Origin: a virus
Reading direction: 5' to 3' (one strand)
DNA length: 35,729 nucleotides
Virus record (IMG/VR): IMGVR_UViG_3300035698_030034
Coordinates: 1 to 35,729 of that record
Made by a program: the position numbers and the translations under genes
Part shown: in pieces, positions 26,601 to 34,006 of the stretch
Layout: each line of letters begins with the position of its first letter
How positions within the stretch are numbered: the first letter of the stretch is position 1
Notes under the pieces: generated by a model
The model's database searches: none
Told to the model about the DNA's origin: nothing
The model's input: only the letters and a program-made list of their open reading frames with translations

Positions 26601-27247
26601 TAGCTGGAATAGACGCTTCCCGCCTCGTAGGAATAGGAGAATTCCCTAGTGGCATACTTGGAGTAGGAGAAGAACAAAATCCCCTAATAGCCCTATCTGG
26701 AGCAACTGGAGCTATGGTCATATCTTATCTCCAAGGACTAGACTCATCTCGTGATGGAGACTACATGGGGGCAGCAGAAAAGATGGCCCCTCGTTCAATA
26801 GGTCGTAAGTTTAGATCCGCCCGATGGATGACAGAAGGAGTTCGTAGCAAGTCAGGCAAAACCATAATCCCAAGAAAATCTCTAACCCCTAAAGATATCT
26901 TCCTAGGATCCATAGGCCTACCCCCTCTAAAAGTAAACCTAGCATATGACAAGGAAAACTACGAACAATCCATCATAGAACATTCTCGCAATCAAGCATC
27001 TTACTATAACCAAATCTTAGCCAAAGCTATCTTCGAAAAGGATTATAAAAAAGCCCGCACCATAAGGCAAGAGGTAAGAGAAAAGAACAGAAAACTCCCA
27101 GCCTCTGGTAGAATAGAAATAAAGCAACGTAACTTAGAACAGAGAATAACAAACCTTCGTTTATCAGCTAGGGGAAAGAGATCAAGAACTACCCCTAAAA
27201 AACTAACTCGAAAGCTGAGGAATGAAGAGAGATTTTTTAAATCATAA
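23681..27247 (+). CDS. Very large internal virion / ejection protein
   Basis: 1188 residues. The first 60 are charged. Residues about 90-190 are Gly/Ala-rich and hydrophobic (GVILGELLPISKFTKLGMAI, then NAIAGAGFEGAKGIIEQ and AALWGGMGGGLRAF), a possible membrane-inserting stretch. The middle is helical and charged. Residues about 880-1000 include hydrophobic stretches (FFLFQSYAPNVIHRLARTVT, VATTMAGMGGMAGVKGVPAYG). The C-terminus is strongly basic (RGKRSRTTPKKLTRKLRNEERFFKS). Size, order and composition match the largest core protein of short-tailed phages, which forms a conduit across the cell envelope. I do not see a clear lysozyme or transglycosylase motif. It carries copy 2 of the 36-base repeat. 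Confidence 0.65.
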   Translation: MGTRVQEALKRLKDKKVSSSANIGLESFESEKPPVKDAGIIAKSAAQGFATVLDLAKGVTLHLTEKLPAVKALREGQEAFFSQQDLGRPEIISKVGVILGELLPISKFTKLGMAITAPGLLTRGSTPLARIAAHGLGNAIAGAGFEGAKGIIEQESRGDLMKDMATSAALWGGMGGGLRAFKELPAVKEFSIFKKIMDNAKPIVRKHKPITTRGAVAGTIEKSAERVAMENYLTGVNKRSKGMLEKNLHLGDSNFKGIAKMTDKELAVLTRENLRRSMTPSTLREMGNYMNGERVGKMIKKLAEGLDDVDPGLTPFGEVFSNLTDRSAKSLSMPLFLAKKHPTTFGKVFDSVDNGIARKELIRNRAIETANEFKDFYTLPNTSRQRVFDAIYQEDASSLGEFSNRAFGALADSEKIVYNQLRKSSWWGKYSLRESIKQSQGYYRTQDLTLKSKIEKTVNDLIGKPITKKITQGVDIGAPEANIDIIGWQGGKIPGYFPRGNKGRFVAWIPGVDKGDPSQFVSKFDDIKEARKALVDYRKANNLADDVGGVFKPQEFNARRPLESIRSLDLEAVASRAGLHPEDTSIQALKKQMFDDSNFTHLMERKNVPGYKTDWKSGEQALKDFIDSTSSKYGKSIANIEAQSHMATLPEGNMKEYAKNFLGVYNNSTSSKLDSGIRALIGTHYLGGSISFLAQNLTQPIVTTWNELAHHVGPGISEVIFAKNYKTAAQVVTSLYKKNVPLPLSIQNNKQLMVGLREAMKTGVLGGQFVSEALPLQGKGKIKEAFINEGLISVMKEGSKDVFRYMGAFGTLTERLNRTHAFLSGWEVATKHKKLAGDAALKFAKDFANLTQFKYGLQSMPQLITGVGKQTALNSTTKNFFLFQSYAPNVIHRLARTVTPEAGQPALNKFWEVATTMAGMGGMAGVKGVPAYGLLKYGMNKWGLDPEVEIKRGLEKVGIPETAQNVITRGLPTLAGIDASRLVGIGEFPSGILGVGEEQNPLIALSGATGAMVISYLQGLDSSRDGDYMGAAEKMAPRSIGRKFRSARWMTEGVRSKSGKTIIPRKSLTPKDIFLGSIGLPPLKVNLAYDKENYEQSIIEHSRNQASYYNQILAKAIFEKDYKKARTIRQEVREKNRKLPASGRIEIKQRNLEQRITNLRLSARGKRSRTTPKKLTRKLRNEERFFKS
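24065..24100 (+). repeat. 36-base perfect repeat, copy 2 (in the 1188-residue gene)
   Basis: Identical to 19108-19143, in the same codon phase, encoding ARIAAHGLGNAI. In this gene the segment fits its hydrophobic Gly/Ala-rich surroundings, so this copy may be the original. Confidence 0.92.
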
Positions 27248-27269
27248 CCTATAATATAAGGAGTCTAAG

Positions 27270-28274
27270 ATGATATACCTAATAATTAAGGAAACAGGAA
27301 GTGAATGTTCCCTAGCTCAAATGCTAACCTCATCTTCCCATACAGTCATACTATCTACCCCAGAAGAATTATTAACCAACCCTCCCATCACACGTCCCGA
27401 TGTCGTAATAGCCTTATGCACCCTCCCTCTATCCTTAATAGAGAAATTCAAAAAAGCCAACCTAAAAATAATAGGATCATCTATCCTAACTAACTCCTTA
27501 GAAACTAAACCAGAATACAAAGCTAAACTAATCCGCTCCATAGGAAAACCAGTAGAGGATATATCTATAGGAGGCATACTAGTAAGAATAGAATCATTCT
27601 TTAACGGCCTAAAATTCACCTCCCCTTACTTCATACAAACCATAGATACAAAATTAATGAACCACAACTTAGGTGCCACCATAGACTGCTCAGGCTTCAC
27701 CATAACCAAACGAACCTACCCCTCTAAACTATACAAAGAATCATTTGAAAAATTAGAACAACCTCTAAAGAGTACCTGTTACCGGGGGCCAGTTTCTATT
27801 GATTTCTATATAGAATCTAAAGACAATGCATATATAAAAGACATCCATGCTTCCATCCTCCCTGGTACCTTCTACGGAATAATCCATTCCCTAAAAGACC
27901 CCTTGGATGAATTCTTATACCATCTCCAGAACAGCTCCAAAGATTGGTTCTCATTCCACAACGGCTGTACCACAGGAGCACTCATATCCATATACCCTTA
28001 CCCTACGGGAATACTAGTAGATGAAGACCCTACTCTCAAAGACATAAAGTCAACCTCCTACCCTTATCTAATAAATAACCTATACATAGATTCAACCACT
28101 ACAGGTAAGATAGGATATATAATATACAATGACACCGACTCTAAGAAGTCCCTCAAAAAACTATCATCCCTAACAATAGCCCTCAAGGGAATCAATAACA
28201 TACAATACCGTACAGACATATGTAAAAAGTCAGCCACTAACATAGCTATTGCCAAAAGATGGGGATGGCTATAA
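27270..28274 (+). CDS. PurD-like ATP-grasp relative lacking the lid subdomain
   Basis: A 334-residue protein whose order of motifs follows phosphoribosylamine-glycine ligase (PurD, about 430 residues). The N-terminus MIYLIIKETGSECSLAQML parallels the PurD start. RPDVVIALCTLPLSLIEKF and IIGSSILTNSLETKPEYKAK match the 'PDLVVVGPEAPL' and 'GPS...LEGSK' segments. Then FNGLKFTSPYFIQTID, LGATIDCSGFTI, YRGPVSIDF and GALISIYPYP match later core strands. The roughly 70 residues of the ATP-binding lid between the 'LEGSK' segment and 'F-DG' are missing, and the metal-binding 'E-N-R-GDPE' is replaced by IKDIHASILPG. It is therefore unlikely to be an active ligase; a structural or binding role is possible. 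The gene follows the ejection proteins with AAGGAG at its start. Confidence 0.55.
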   Translation: MIYLIIKETGSECSLAQMLTSSSHTVILSTPEELLTNPPITRPDVVIALCTLPLSLIEKFKKANLKIIGSSILTNSLETKPEYKAKLIRSIGKPVEDISIGGILVRIESFFNGLKFTSPYFIQTIDTKLMNHNLGATIDCSGFTITKRTYPSKLYKESFEKLEQPLKSTCYRGPVSIDFYIESKDNAYIKDIHASILPGTFYGIIHSLKDPLDEFLYHLQNSSKDWFSFHNGCTTGALISIYPYPTGILVDEDPTLKDIKSTSYPYLINNLYIDSTTTGKIGYIIYNDTDSKKSLKKLSSLTIALKGINNIQYRTDICKKSATNIAIAKRWGWL

Positions 28275-28296
28275 CCCTAACATAAGGAGATATATC

Positions 28297-28482
28297 ATGG
28301 AATTTATTACTAACCTCATCCCAGTAGAACAATTAAAGATGGGCCTATCTTTTATAGGTGCGTTTGCTGCCCTAGCATCTATGACCCCCAACAAAGCTGA
28401 TAACAAGATAGCTAATATACTACTAGGTTTAGTAAATATCCTAGGCCTCAACATAGGCCAAGCTAAGAATAATGATAAGTAA
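28297..28482 (+). CDS. Small membrane protein (possible holin)
   Basis: The start chosen is ATG 28297 because AAGGAGA lies eight bases upstream; a longer in-frame start at 28249 lies inside the preceding gene and has no ribosome site. The 61-residue product has two hydrophobic segments (LSFIGAFAALASM and IANILLGLVNILGLNIG) separated by a charged turn (TPNKADNK), and a charged tail. Small two-helix proteins at the end of late operons are often holins, but this is inference; no endolysin is seen beside it. Confidence 0.55.
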   Translation: MEFITNLIPVEQLKMGLSFIGAFAALASMTPNKADNKIANILLGLVNILGLNIGQAKNNDK

Positions 28483-28696
28483 GCTACTATCCATAGCCTA
28501 TGTAAGTATTAAATACTTAACAAACCCTGTAGACAGACAAAGGGCTTTTGATTTACATATAACCAAAAATAAACTAAAAGCCCTTAACACTGCTGAGAAA
28601 ATGTTTGCATTAATAAATGAAGACCTATCCTACCTTCCACAAAAAACTAGGACTAGGTTTAAGAAACTAAAAGAAAAGTTCAATGCTTATGACTAA
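28472..28696 (+). CDS. Unknown 74-residue basic protein at the end of the late operon
   Basis: Begins 11 bases inside the previous gene. It is basic and helical (LKALNTAEKMFALINEDLSYLPQKTRTRFKKLKEKF), with an N-terminal hydrophobic patch (LLSIAYVSIKYL). Its TAA (28694-28696) shares bases with the stop of the oppositely oriented helicase-like gene. Not recognised. Confidence 0.55.
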   Translation: MISKLLSIAYVSIKYLTNPVDRQRAFDLHITKNKLKALNTAEKMFALINEDLSYLPQKTRTRFKKLKEKFNAYD

Positions 28697-29868
28697 GTTA
28701 GCTCAGAATTAATAGATCTCATAATAGTTTTCATATCTTCCCCCGCCATATATTTATTAACCCCACTTTCCCTAATAACCTTACACCACCCCATCTTAAC
28801 CAACCTATCTATATGCCTATTAAAAGTCCTTCTATCAATAACCCTACTCCACACCCTCAGTCCATCATTAACTAAATCCATAATATCAGTCATGGACAAT
28901 CCTAACCCAGGACTCTTACAATCTACTTCATATATAACATCTATCATTCTAGAGTAAAACTTATCTATAGAATCCTTACTAACCTTTATAAGAATATCCA
29001 TAACAAAAGCTCCATAATCTTCCTTCTCACATAACATAATAGCTATACATGATCCTAACTTACTAAGCTGTGTATATACCCTCGAAGCACTTTCCTCCCC
29101 ACCACTTCTTAACTTAGAAACATAAAAAGCTAAATCTTGCAATAACTTAGAATACTTAGCAGCTTCCTTAGGCCACGGTCCAGTATAATTCTTAAAATAT
29201 GTTTTATAATATTTCATAAAAGTATGAGTAGCTTCTTTAATCTTCTTATCAAAATCTATCCCTGAACTTATAATATCCCTAATCTTATCTAATTTCCTAT
29301 ATTCATCATTCATATTCATATTCCAAGGCTCTAGATCCACCCTAATAAATCTCTCCCCTAATCCTATTCCCCTTTCCATATTTCTAGCACACTGAGGAGT
29401 TATTCCAATAATAGCTATAAATCTAACTATAAATTTCTTAGCTTCCTTAGAACCTGTTTTATTAGTATACTCCCCATCATAGATAGACCTCAGTTGGCCC
29501 ATTATAGAGTCCCTCTTCTCTTTTCTATTACTCATAACAGTAGTGAAGTCTTTAACAATAAATATCTTCTCATTTGCCTTTATAAGAAGACTAACATCCT
29601 TTCCTTGGTTACCGTGAAAATCCGACGCAAAACTCTTCTCTGTCAAATTATCAATAGCACATACATATTTTTCATTCTTAGTACCTTCAAATCCTTTTAA
29701 AATATGACTTTTTCCTGTTGATGGTGGACCATAAATCTGTAACCATATAGGATCCCCCTTCATATACACATTTAATGTAGAAGCATATACTATATATATA
29801 CTCTTCTCTAATTCCTTAGTCATATATCCTATTCTATATACCTTAAGAACATTATCTATTGGTAGCAT
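28693..29868 (-). CDS. P-loop ATPase, probable replicative helicase
   Basis: A 391-residue protein with Walker A GPPSTGKS (about residues 47-54), a Walker B-like IFIVKDFT (about 102-109), a sensor-like RFIAIIGITPQ and a later ERFIRVDLEPW with an arginine that could act in the ring. The C-terminal 80 residues look like a winged helix (MTDIMDLVNDG...FNRHIDRLVKMGWCKVIRESGVNKYM) that would bind DNA. It is last in the leftward replication operon after the polymerase, supporting a helicase or helicase-loader role. The exact helicase superfamily is not clear by eye, and no primase domain is visible. GGGGAGG precedes the start. Confidence 0.65.
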   Translation of the reverse strand: MLPIDNVLKVYRIGYMTKELEKSIYIVYASTLNVYMKGDPIWLQIYGPPSTGKSHILKGFEGTKNEKYVCAIDNLTEKSFASDFHGNQGKDVSLLIKANEKIFIVKDFTTVMSNRKEKRDSIMGQLRSIYDGEYTNKTGSKEAKKFIVRFIAIIGITPQCARNMERGIGLGERFIRVDLEPWNMNMNDEYRKLDKIRDIISSGIDFDKKIKEATHTFMKYYKTYFKNYTGPWPKEAAKYSKLLQDLAFYVSKLRSGGEESASRVYTQLSKLGSCIAIMLCEKEDYGAFVMDILIKVSKDSIDKFYSRMIDVIYEVDCKSPGLGLSMTDIMDLVNDGLRVWSRVIDRRTFNRHIDRLVKMGWCKVIRESGVNKYMAGEDMKTIMRSINSELT

Positions 29869-29881
29869 CTACCCTCCCCAT

Positions 29882-29947
29882 TTATCTAAACATAGTTATC
29901 AAAGACAACACTATCGCAACCACCCATATAATCATTACAGCATCCAT
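29882..29947 (-). CDS. 21-residue membrane microprotein
   Basis: MDAVMIIWVVAIVLSLITMF plus a final Arg: a single hydrophobic helix with an acidic residue at one end and Arg at the other. It is preceded on its strand by AAGGGGAG six bases before the ATG, and its TAA is followed directly by the helicase gene's GGGGAGG. It is the second of two such tiny genes between polymerase and helicase. Evidence is a good ribosome site, fit between genes and hydrophobicity. Confidence 0.4.
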   Translation of the reverse strand: MDAVMIIWVVAIVLSLITMFR

Positions 29948-29961
29948 ACCTACTCCCCTTC

Positions 29962-30042
29962 CTACTTAAAACTATTCAAAAATAAAGCTATAAACATCCC
30001 CATAATTAATATAAGTACTACCATAGCTATTGGGTCATACAT
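29962..30042 (-). CDS. 26-residue membrane microprotein
   Basis: The product starts MYDPIAMVVLILIMGMFIAL and has one membrane helix followed by a short basic end (FLNSFK). Its ATG lies eight bases inside the polymerase gene's 3' end, with GGGGAG seven bases upstream, so translation would be coupled to the polymerase. Function is unknown; small membrane peptides can anchor replication proteins or affect the host membrane. Confidence 0.4.
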   Translation of the reverse strand: MYDPIAMVVLILIMGMFIALFLNSFK

Positions 30043-32581
30043 ATTCTAACTCCCCCCATCTCTCTCCAACTTCAACCTCTATCGGAATAATAATATTCCT
30101 ACCCCTAATACTAACTGGCTCTTCCATAACCGTATGCAACAACTTAATAACCCTCTCCTTCTCCTCTATAGGAACCTCCAACATAATAGCATCATGAATT
30201 TGAAGTATTATCCTAGTCCCTAACCCCAACTCATCTATCTTACCCTGCACCTTCAACATACTAATATTAATCATATCCCCTACTGTGCTCTGTGGAATAT
30301 AATTAGTAGCCTCAGCATACAATTGCTCCCCAGACTTGGCAGCAAACAACCTCCTCCTACCATATACATTAGTAAGTACCCTACTTTTATTAACTTCATT
30401 CTCTACCCATTTATGAAACATCTTCACCTTTGGAAACTGTGCAAAATATTTAGCAATAAAGCTTGAAGCCTCAGACTGAGCGACGCCAAGAAACTCTGCC
30501 AATGTCTTAGCTCCCATTCTATAATTAGTTCCATGACCAATTCCTTTAGCAAGTTGTCTCTCCGAGGTCCCTTTTCCGCAGTCCTCAATTGGCTTATTAA
30601 ATACTCTGCTCGCAACGAAAGCATGCATATCACCTCCCTCTTCAAACATCCTCATCATAGTAGGCTCTTGGGCAATATATGCAACTATCCTACTCTCAGC
30701 ACTACTATAATCTGCCTCTATTAATATATGTCCTTCTTTAGCCTTAAACATATTTCTAATATCTTTATTCCTAGGTATATTCTGTAGATTAGTCCCTGTA
30801 CCAAATATAGTAGCTGACGAAGACATCCTAGAAGTCTTAGTACCCCCAACTTTATAATTAGTCCTCATCCTTCCATCTTTATCAGGTTTCTTATTCAAAT
30901 ACGTACTACACAATTTATATATCTTCCTCAATTCCAATATATATTTAAATATCTCTACATCAGGATTCCTAACACTAAAATACTTAATAGTCCCTTCATC
31001 TGCTGATATAGTCTTACCCCCTCCCACCCTCTTAGTATATCTAACACGAAATTTAAGTATCTCATACAAAAGTTCCTTCATCTGTATATGAGAGTTAATA
31101 TTTAACTCCGCATTCATAGCATTAACTACACCCTTCTTCGTAGTCAACTTATCTATCTTCCTTCCCGCCACTTCCAACTTCTTCTGCATAGTCTTAGTAG
31201 GTTTAACCTTAATAGCTTCCAGGCAATCTAAATACTTCTTCTTCTCCACCCCCAACTGTTCATATATATCTACAAGAACCTTTTCTTTAAAATCTTCTAT
31301 CTCTATATCCCTTCCAGTCAATTTACAATACTCAACATTAATCTTCTCCTCTAGCTCCACCATCTTCTCATCCAACTTCTTCCTAATAACTTTAACATAC
31401 TTCCCATCAACTAATATCCCTTCATCAGATACCTTATCCATAAGTACAACTATAGGATTAACCACCTTACAATAATAATCCCACATACCACATTCCATAA
31501 GCTCTGCTTCCACCTTTAGAGCACATTCCATAGTAATAGCAGAATCCAATGCAGAGTAATTAAAAAACTCTTCCATATCTCCATGCAGTCCATCTTTATA
31601 ATAAATTTGATCAGTATATATAGAACATATAAACCCTAATGATTTAGGAAAGTCAGCATACAACACATGATGTGCTTCCATCGTATCTAAATAATATCCC
31701 TTAGTCTCTATCCCATATCGCCACTTAAGAAACTTCATATCATAAGTCCCATTATGTGCTATCTTTCTAATCTTCTCATCTTCTAATATTTCCTTAATAG
31801 TCTTCCATATTTCCAACTCTTCCTTATAACTAAAAAACGATCCCCAAGCACCAAACCAAAAGGGTATACATACAGATCTAAACGTACCTTCAGAATAAAC
31901 AGCAAAACTTATAGCATTAACCTGATCTGTCTCCGTCTCAATATCAAAGGCTACTCCATAATGATTTAACTTAGCTGTAGATTTTATTGTCATCAATTCT
32001 ACCAATGCACTTAAGTAGTCCCTAGCTATAACCAACTTCCTATCCGTAGGCACATACTCCCCTTCGGCTATCCTCCTAGCCTTAGCTAGATCAACCAACC
32101 CTACGGGCCTTTCCTTAAACCCTCGCATAATAAAACTAGGATGATAGGTAGGGATGACATAACAATCAAACCTATGCGCCCAATATATGGAACCTCTAAC
32201 CTTACTTATAGCACCTTGTCCAGTTAGCGCCATAGAAGCTTCCCTACCTAACGCAACTATAACCTTCTTCCCTGCTATTCCATCTAATTCATCTCTTAAT
32301 TTGTTCCATATACCTTCCAGTTTGTATGTAGACTTAGTCTTAGACTTATCCATATATAAGTCAGAAAAATTACCATCTCCAACTCTGATCTTAAGTACAT
32401 TAGTAACATAGCACTCATCAAAATCTATCCCCACCTCCGACAACATCCCTTTGAGCACTCTCCCTGCCATACCATAAAAAGGTAACCCTTCCTTCTCATC
32501 TGTAACCCCAGGGACATCCCCCACCAATACTATCTTACAATCCCTAGGGCCTATCCCCATAACCACTCTAGCATCTATCAT
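30035..32581 (-). CDS. Uracil-DNA glycosylase-like domain fused to family A DNA polymerase
   Basis: An 848-residue replicative polymerase. Residues 1 to about 180 look like a family 4/5 uracil-DNA glycosylase: GDVPGVTDEKEGLPFYGMAG, the strand YVTNVLKIR and the IPTYHPSF motif. The cysteines that hold the iron-sulphur cluster in family 4 are not present in their usual spacing. A 3'-5' exonuclease follows (VAFDIETETD, then HNGTYDMKFL and YSALDSA), so proofreading residues are kept. The polymerase carries motif A ADYSSAESR (Asp about 624), the O-helix RQLAKGIGHGTNYRMG (Lys about 679, His about 683 where E. coli Pol I has Phe762) and motif C QIHDAIMLEVP (about 794-804). All catalytic acids are present. 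Confidence 0.88.
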   Translation of the reverse strand: MIDARVVMGIGPRDCKIVLVGDVPGVTDEKEGLPFYGMAGRVLKGMLSEVGIDFDECYVTNVLKIRVGDGNFSDLYMDKSKTKSTYKLEGIWNKLRDELDGIAGKKVIVALGREASMALTGQGAISKVRGSIYWAHRFDCYVIPTYHPSFIMRGFKERPVGLVDLAKARRIAEGEYVPTDRKLVIARDYLSALVELMTIKSTAKLNHYGVAFDIETETDQVNAISFAVYSEGTFRSVCIPFWFGAWGSFFSYKEELEIWKTIKEILEDEKIRKIAHNGTYDMKFLKWRYGIETKGYYLDTMEAHHVLYADFPKSLGFICSIYTDQIYYKDGLHGDMEEFFNYSALDSAITMECALKVEAELMECGMWDYYCKVVNPIVVLMDKVSDEGILVDGKYVKVIRKKLDEKMVELEEKINVEYCKLTGRDIEIEDFKEKVLVDIYEQLGVEKKKYLDCLEAIKVKPTKTMQKKLEVAGRKIDKLTTKKGVVNAMNAELNINSHIQMKELLYEILKFRVRYTKRVGGGKTISADEGTIKYFSVRNPDVEIFKYILELRKIYKLCSTYLNKKPDKDGRMRTNYKVGGTKTSRMSSSATIFGTGTNLQNIPRNKDIRNMFKAKEGHILIEADYSSAESRIVAYIAQEPTMMRMFEEGGDMHAFVASRVFNKPIEDCGKGTSERQLAKGIGHGTNYRMGAKTLAEFLGVAQSEASSFIAKYFAQFPKVKMFHKWVENEVNKSRVLTNVYGRRRLFAAKSGEQLYAEATNYIPQSTVGDMINISMLKVQGKIDELGLGTRIILQIHDAIMLEVPIEEKERVIKLLHTVMEEPVSIRGRNIIIPIEVEVGERWGELEYV

Positions 32582-32625
32582 CTATATCCCTCCAACATAC
32601 ACATAGTTAATATATCCACCCTACT

Positions 32626-33411
32626 CTACAATGACCCTACACCTTCCTTATACTTATCCCCTCCTCCATCATCAGTCTTAGAAGCCCTACCAGCTATGCA
32701 TATAGTAGATTTACCTCCACATACAGGACAACTTATATAAGCACCTACTCCAATAATAACTTCTATCTTCCCTACCTCTTCTTCTGTAAACGGGGGAATA
32801 GCATCAGCCACTGGAGTCATCACCTCTGCCAATTGATCAAACGATAACGGATCAAACACATGCCCTGAGGCTACATACACAGGATTCCTACACTGCTGGC
32901 AACTAAAAACAGTACCTTCATTATGTAACCTATCTGTAGCAACTCCTTCTACCCTTTCTGGCAACTTATTTATAGCAAACGGTAATTCCATCTTGTGAGT
33001 ATTTCCATTACTATCATATATAACCTCCCCAGTAGTATTTCTACGGGCTTCTGTAGCGTCATATAAAGGTTTCTTGGGAGGATTATAGCTAGGTTTATTA
33101 ATATATGAAGCAACCACTTCTGATATATGTTCGGCTCTTACTCTTGGATTTCCTTCCCCTTGAACATCCCTTCCAACGTCACCCTCAATTCCTCCACTGA
33201 TACATCCTTCTCCTTCAACCACTTTCCCATTGTCCTCTCGAATGTCTCGAACATCATGAATGTTTTCATGTCCATCTTTACATATAATTCTCTTGCCATC
33301 TTCATCTCCTCCTATAGTTAGATCCTTTAATATCTCAACAGCCTCCTTAAGACTAATGCCTTCTTCCTTAGCTATTTCCCTAGCTAACCCTAATGCCTCT
33401 TTATCTATCAT
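32626..33411 (-). CDS. Zinc-finger protein, unknown
   Basis: A 261-residue protein. The first 35 residues (EALGLAREIAKEEGISLKEAVEILKDL) form a helical, UBA-like or DNA-binding-like pair of helices. A disordered Gly/Glu/Val-rich stretch follows to about residue 110. The second half holds two CxxC pairs, SCQQCRNPVYVASGH and ISCPVCGGKSTICIAG, about 60 residues apart, which could bind one zinc. It lies in the replication operon just before the polymerase. A role in replication or transcription is inferred from position only. Confidence 0.6.
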   Translation of the reverse strand: MIDKEALGLAREIAKEEGISLKEAVEILKDLTIGGDEDGKRIICKDGHENIHDVRDIREDNGKVVEGEGCISGGIEGDVGRDVQGEGNPRVRAEHISEVVASYINKPSYNPPKKPLYDATEARRNTTGEVIYDSNGNTHKMELPFAINKLPERVEGVATDRLHNEGTVFSCQQCRNPVYVASGHVFDPLSFDQLAEVMTPVADAIPPFTEEEVGKIEVIIGVGAYISCPVCGGKSTICIAGRASKTDDGGGDKYKEGVGSL

Positions 33412-33513
33412 CTCAATCCCTCCAATAATATATTATATAAACCAAGCCCAAACAATAATTACCTAAACATAGAATATAACCATAGATGGTTGGACCTGGT
33501 TTATGACAACAAT
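33412..33513. other. Short gap with an inverted repeat
   Basis: No gene seen. It holds the inverted repeat AACCAT-AG-ATGGTT (33478-33491), which would lie downstream of the 163-residue gene on the minus strand but lacks a following T-run, and a TATAAT-like AT-rich stretch near 33431-33436. It could be a weak terminator, operator or minor promoter; none is certain. Confidence 0.3.
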
Positions 33514-34005
33514 TTAACCCTTAATATATCTAGCTATCTCATTCTGAGGATTTTCCAACTGAACCAACTCCCCAGTATCTTTATCTTTCCTTGTAGTCCT
33601 AACCTTAACCTTAGCCATAAACTCAAGATTAAATAAACTACTGGGCTCTCCATCAAAAGACCCCCATGATAGCCCACAAGCCTCTACAAGCCCTCTTAGA
33701 GCAGCTTGCTTAGACATACCGCCATCCCAACTTCCTTCATCCACACAAATCCACGGAAAAATTTTGGGTGGCAACTGTACCTTAGCCCCTGTACCTGTTG
33801 GATCATATGCAGGTAAGTTAGAAACAGAATCTACAAATTCACAGACAGGCTTTATAAAATTATGCCCATTAGCAGATACTTGCAAAATTTCTTTAGTTTC
33901 TTTATCAGTTGTAAAATCTGTAATCTTCAACTTATACACCCCAGCATCAACCACATCAAATCCCGCAACTGTTTCAGTAGTTGGATCTACATTAATTATT
34001 CCCAT
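33514..34005 (-). CDS. Possible single-stranded DNA-binding protein
   Basis: The start chosen is ATG 34005 (MGIINVDPTTETVAGFDVVD) because GGAGG lies just upstream; a longer start at 34026 would place that site inside the gene. The 163-residue protein begins with a strand-rich part (GVYKLKITDFTTDKETKEILQVSANGHNFIKPVCEFVDS) and ends with strands (LEFMAKVKVRTTRKDKDTGELVQLENPQNEIARYI). This layout recalls phage DUF669-type and other ssDNA-binding proteins encoded beside the polymerase. The assignment rests on pattern and place. Confidence 0.45.
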   Translation of the reverse strand: MGIINVDPTTETVAGFDVVDAGVYKLKITDFTTDKETKEILQVSANGHNFIKPVCEFVDSVSNLPAYDPTGTGAKVQLPPKIFPWICVDEGSWDGGMSKQAALRGLVEACGLSWGSFDGEPSSLFNLEFMAKVKVRTTRKDKDTGELVQLENPQNEIARYIKG

Positions 34006-34006
34006 A

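Noticed and set aside
28249-28296. Longer start for the two-helix membrane protein
   Set aside because: It lies inside the PurD-like gene and has no ribosome site, whereas ATG 28297 follows AAGGAGA.
33127-33466. Forward-strand open frames over the zinc-finger gene
   Set aside because: They are reverse-strand shadows of a better supported gene and have no ribosome sites.
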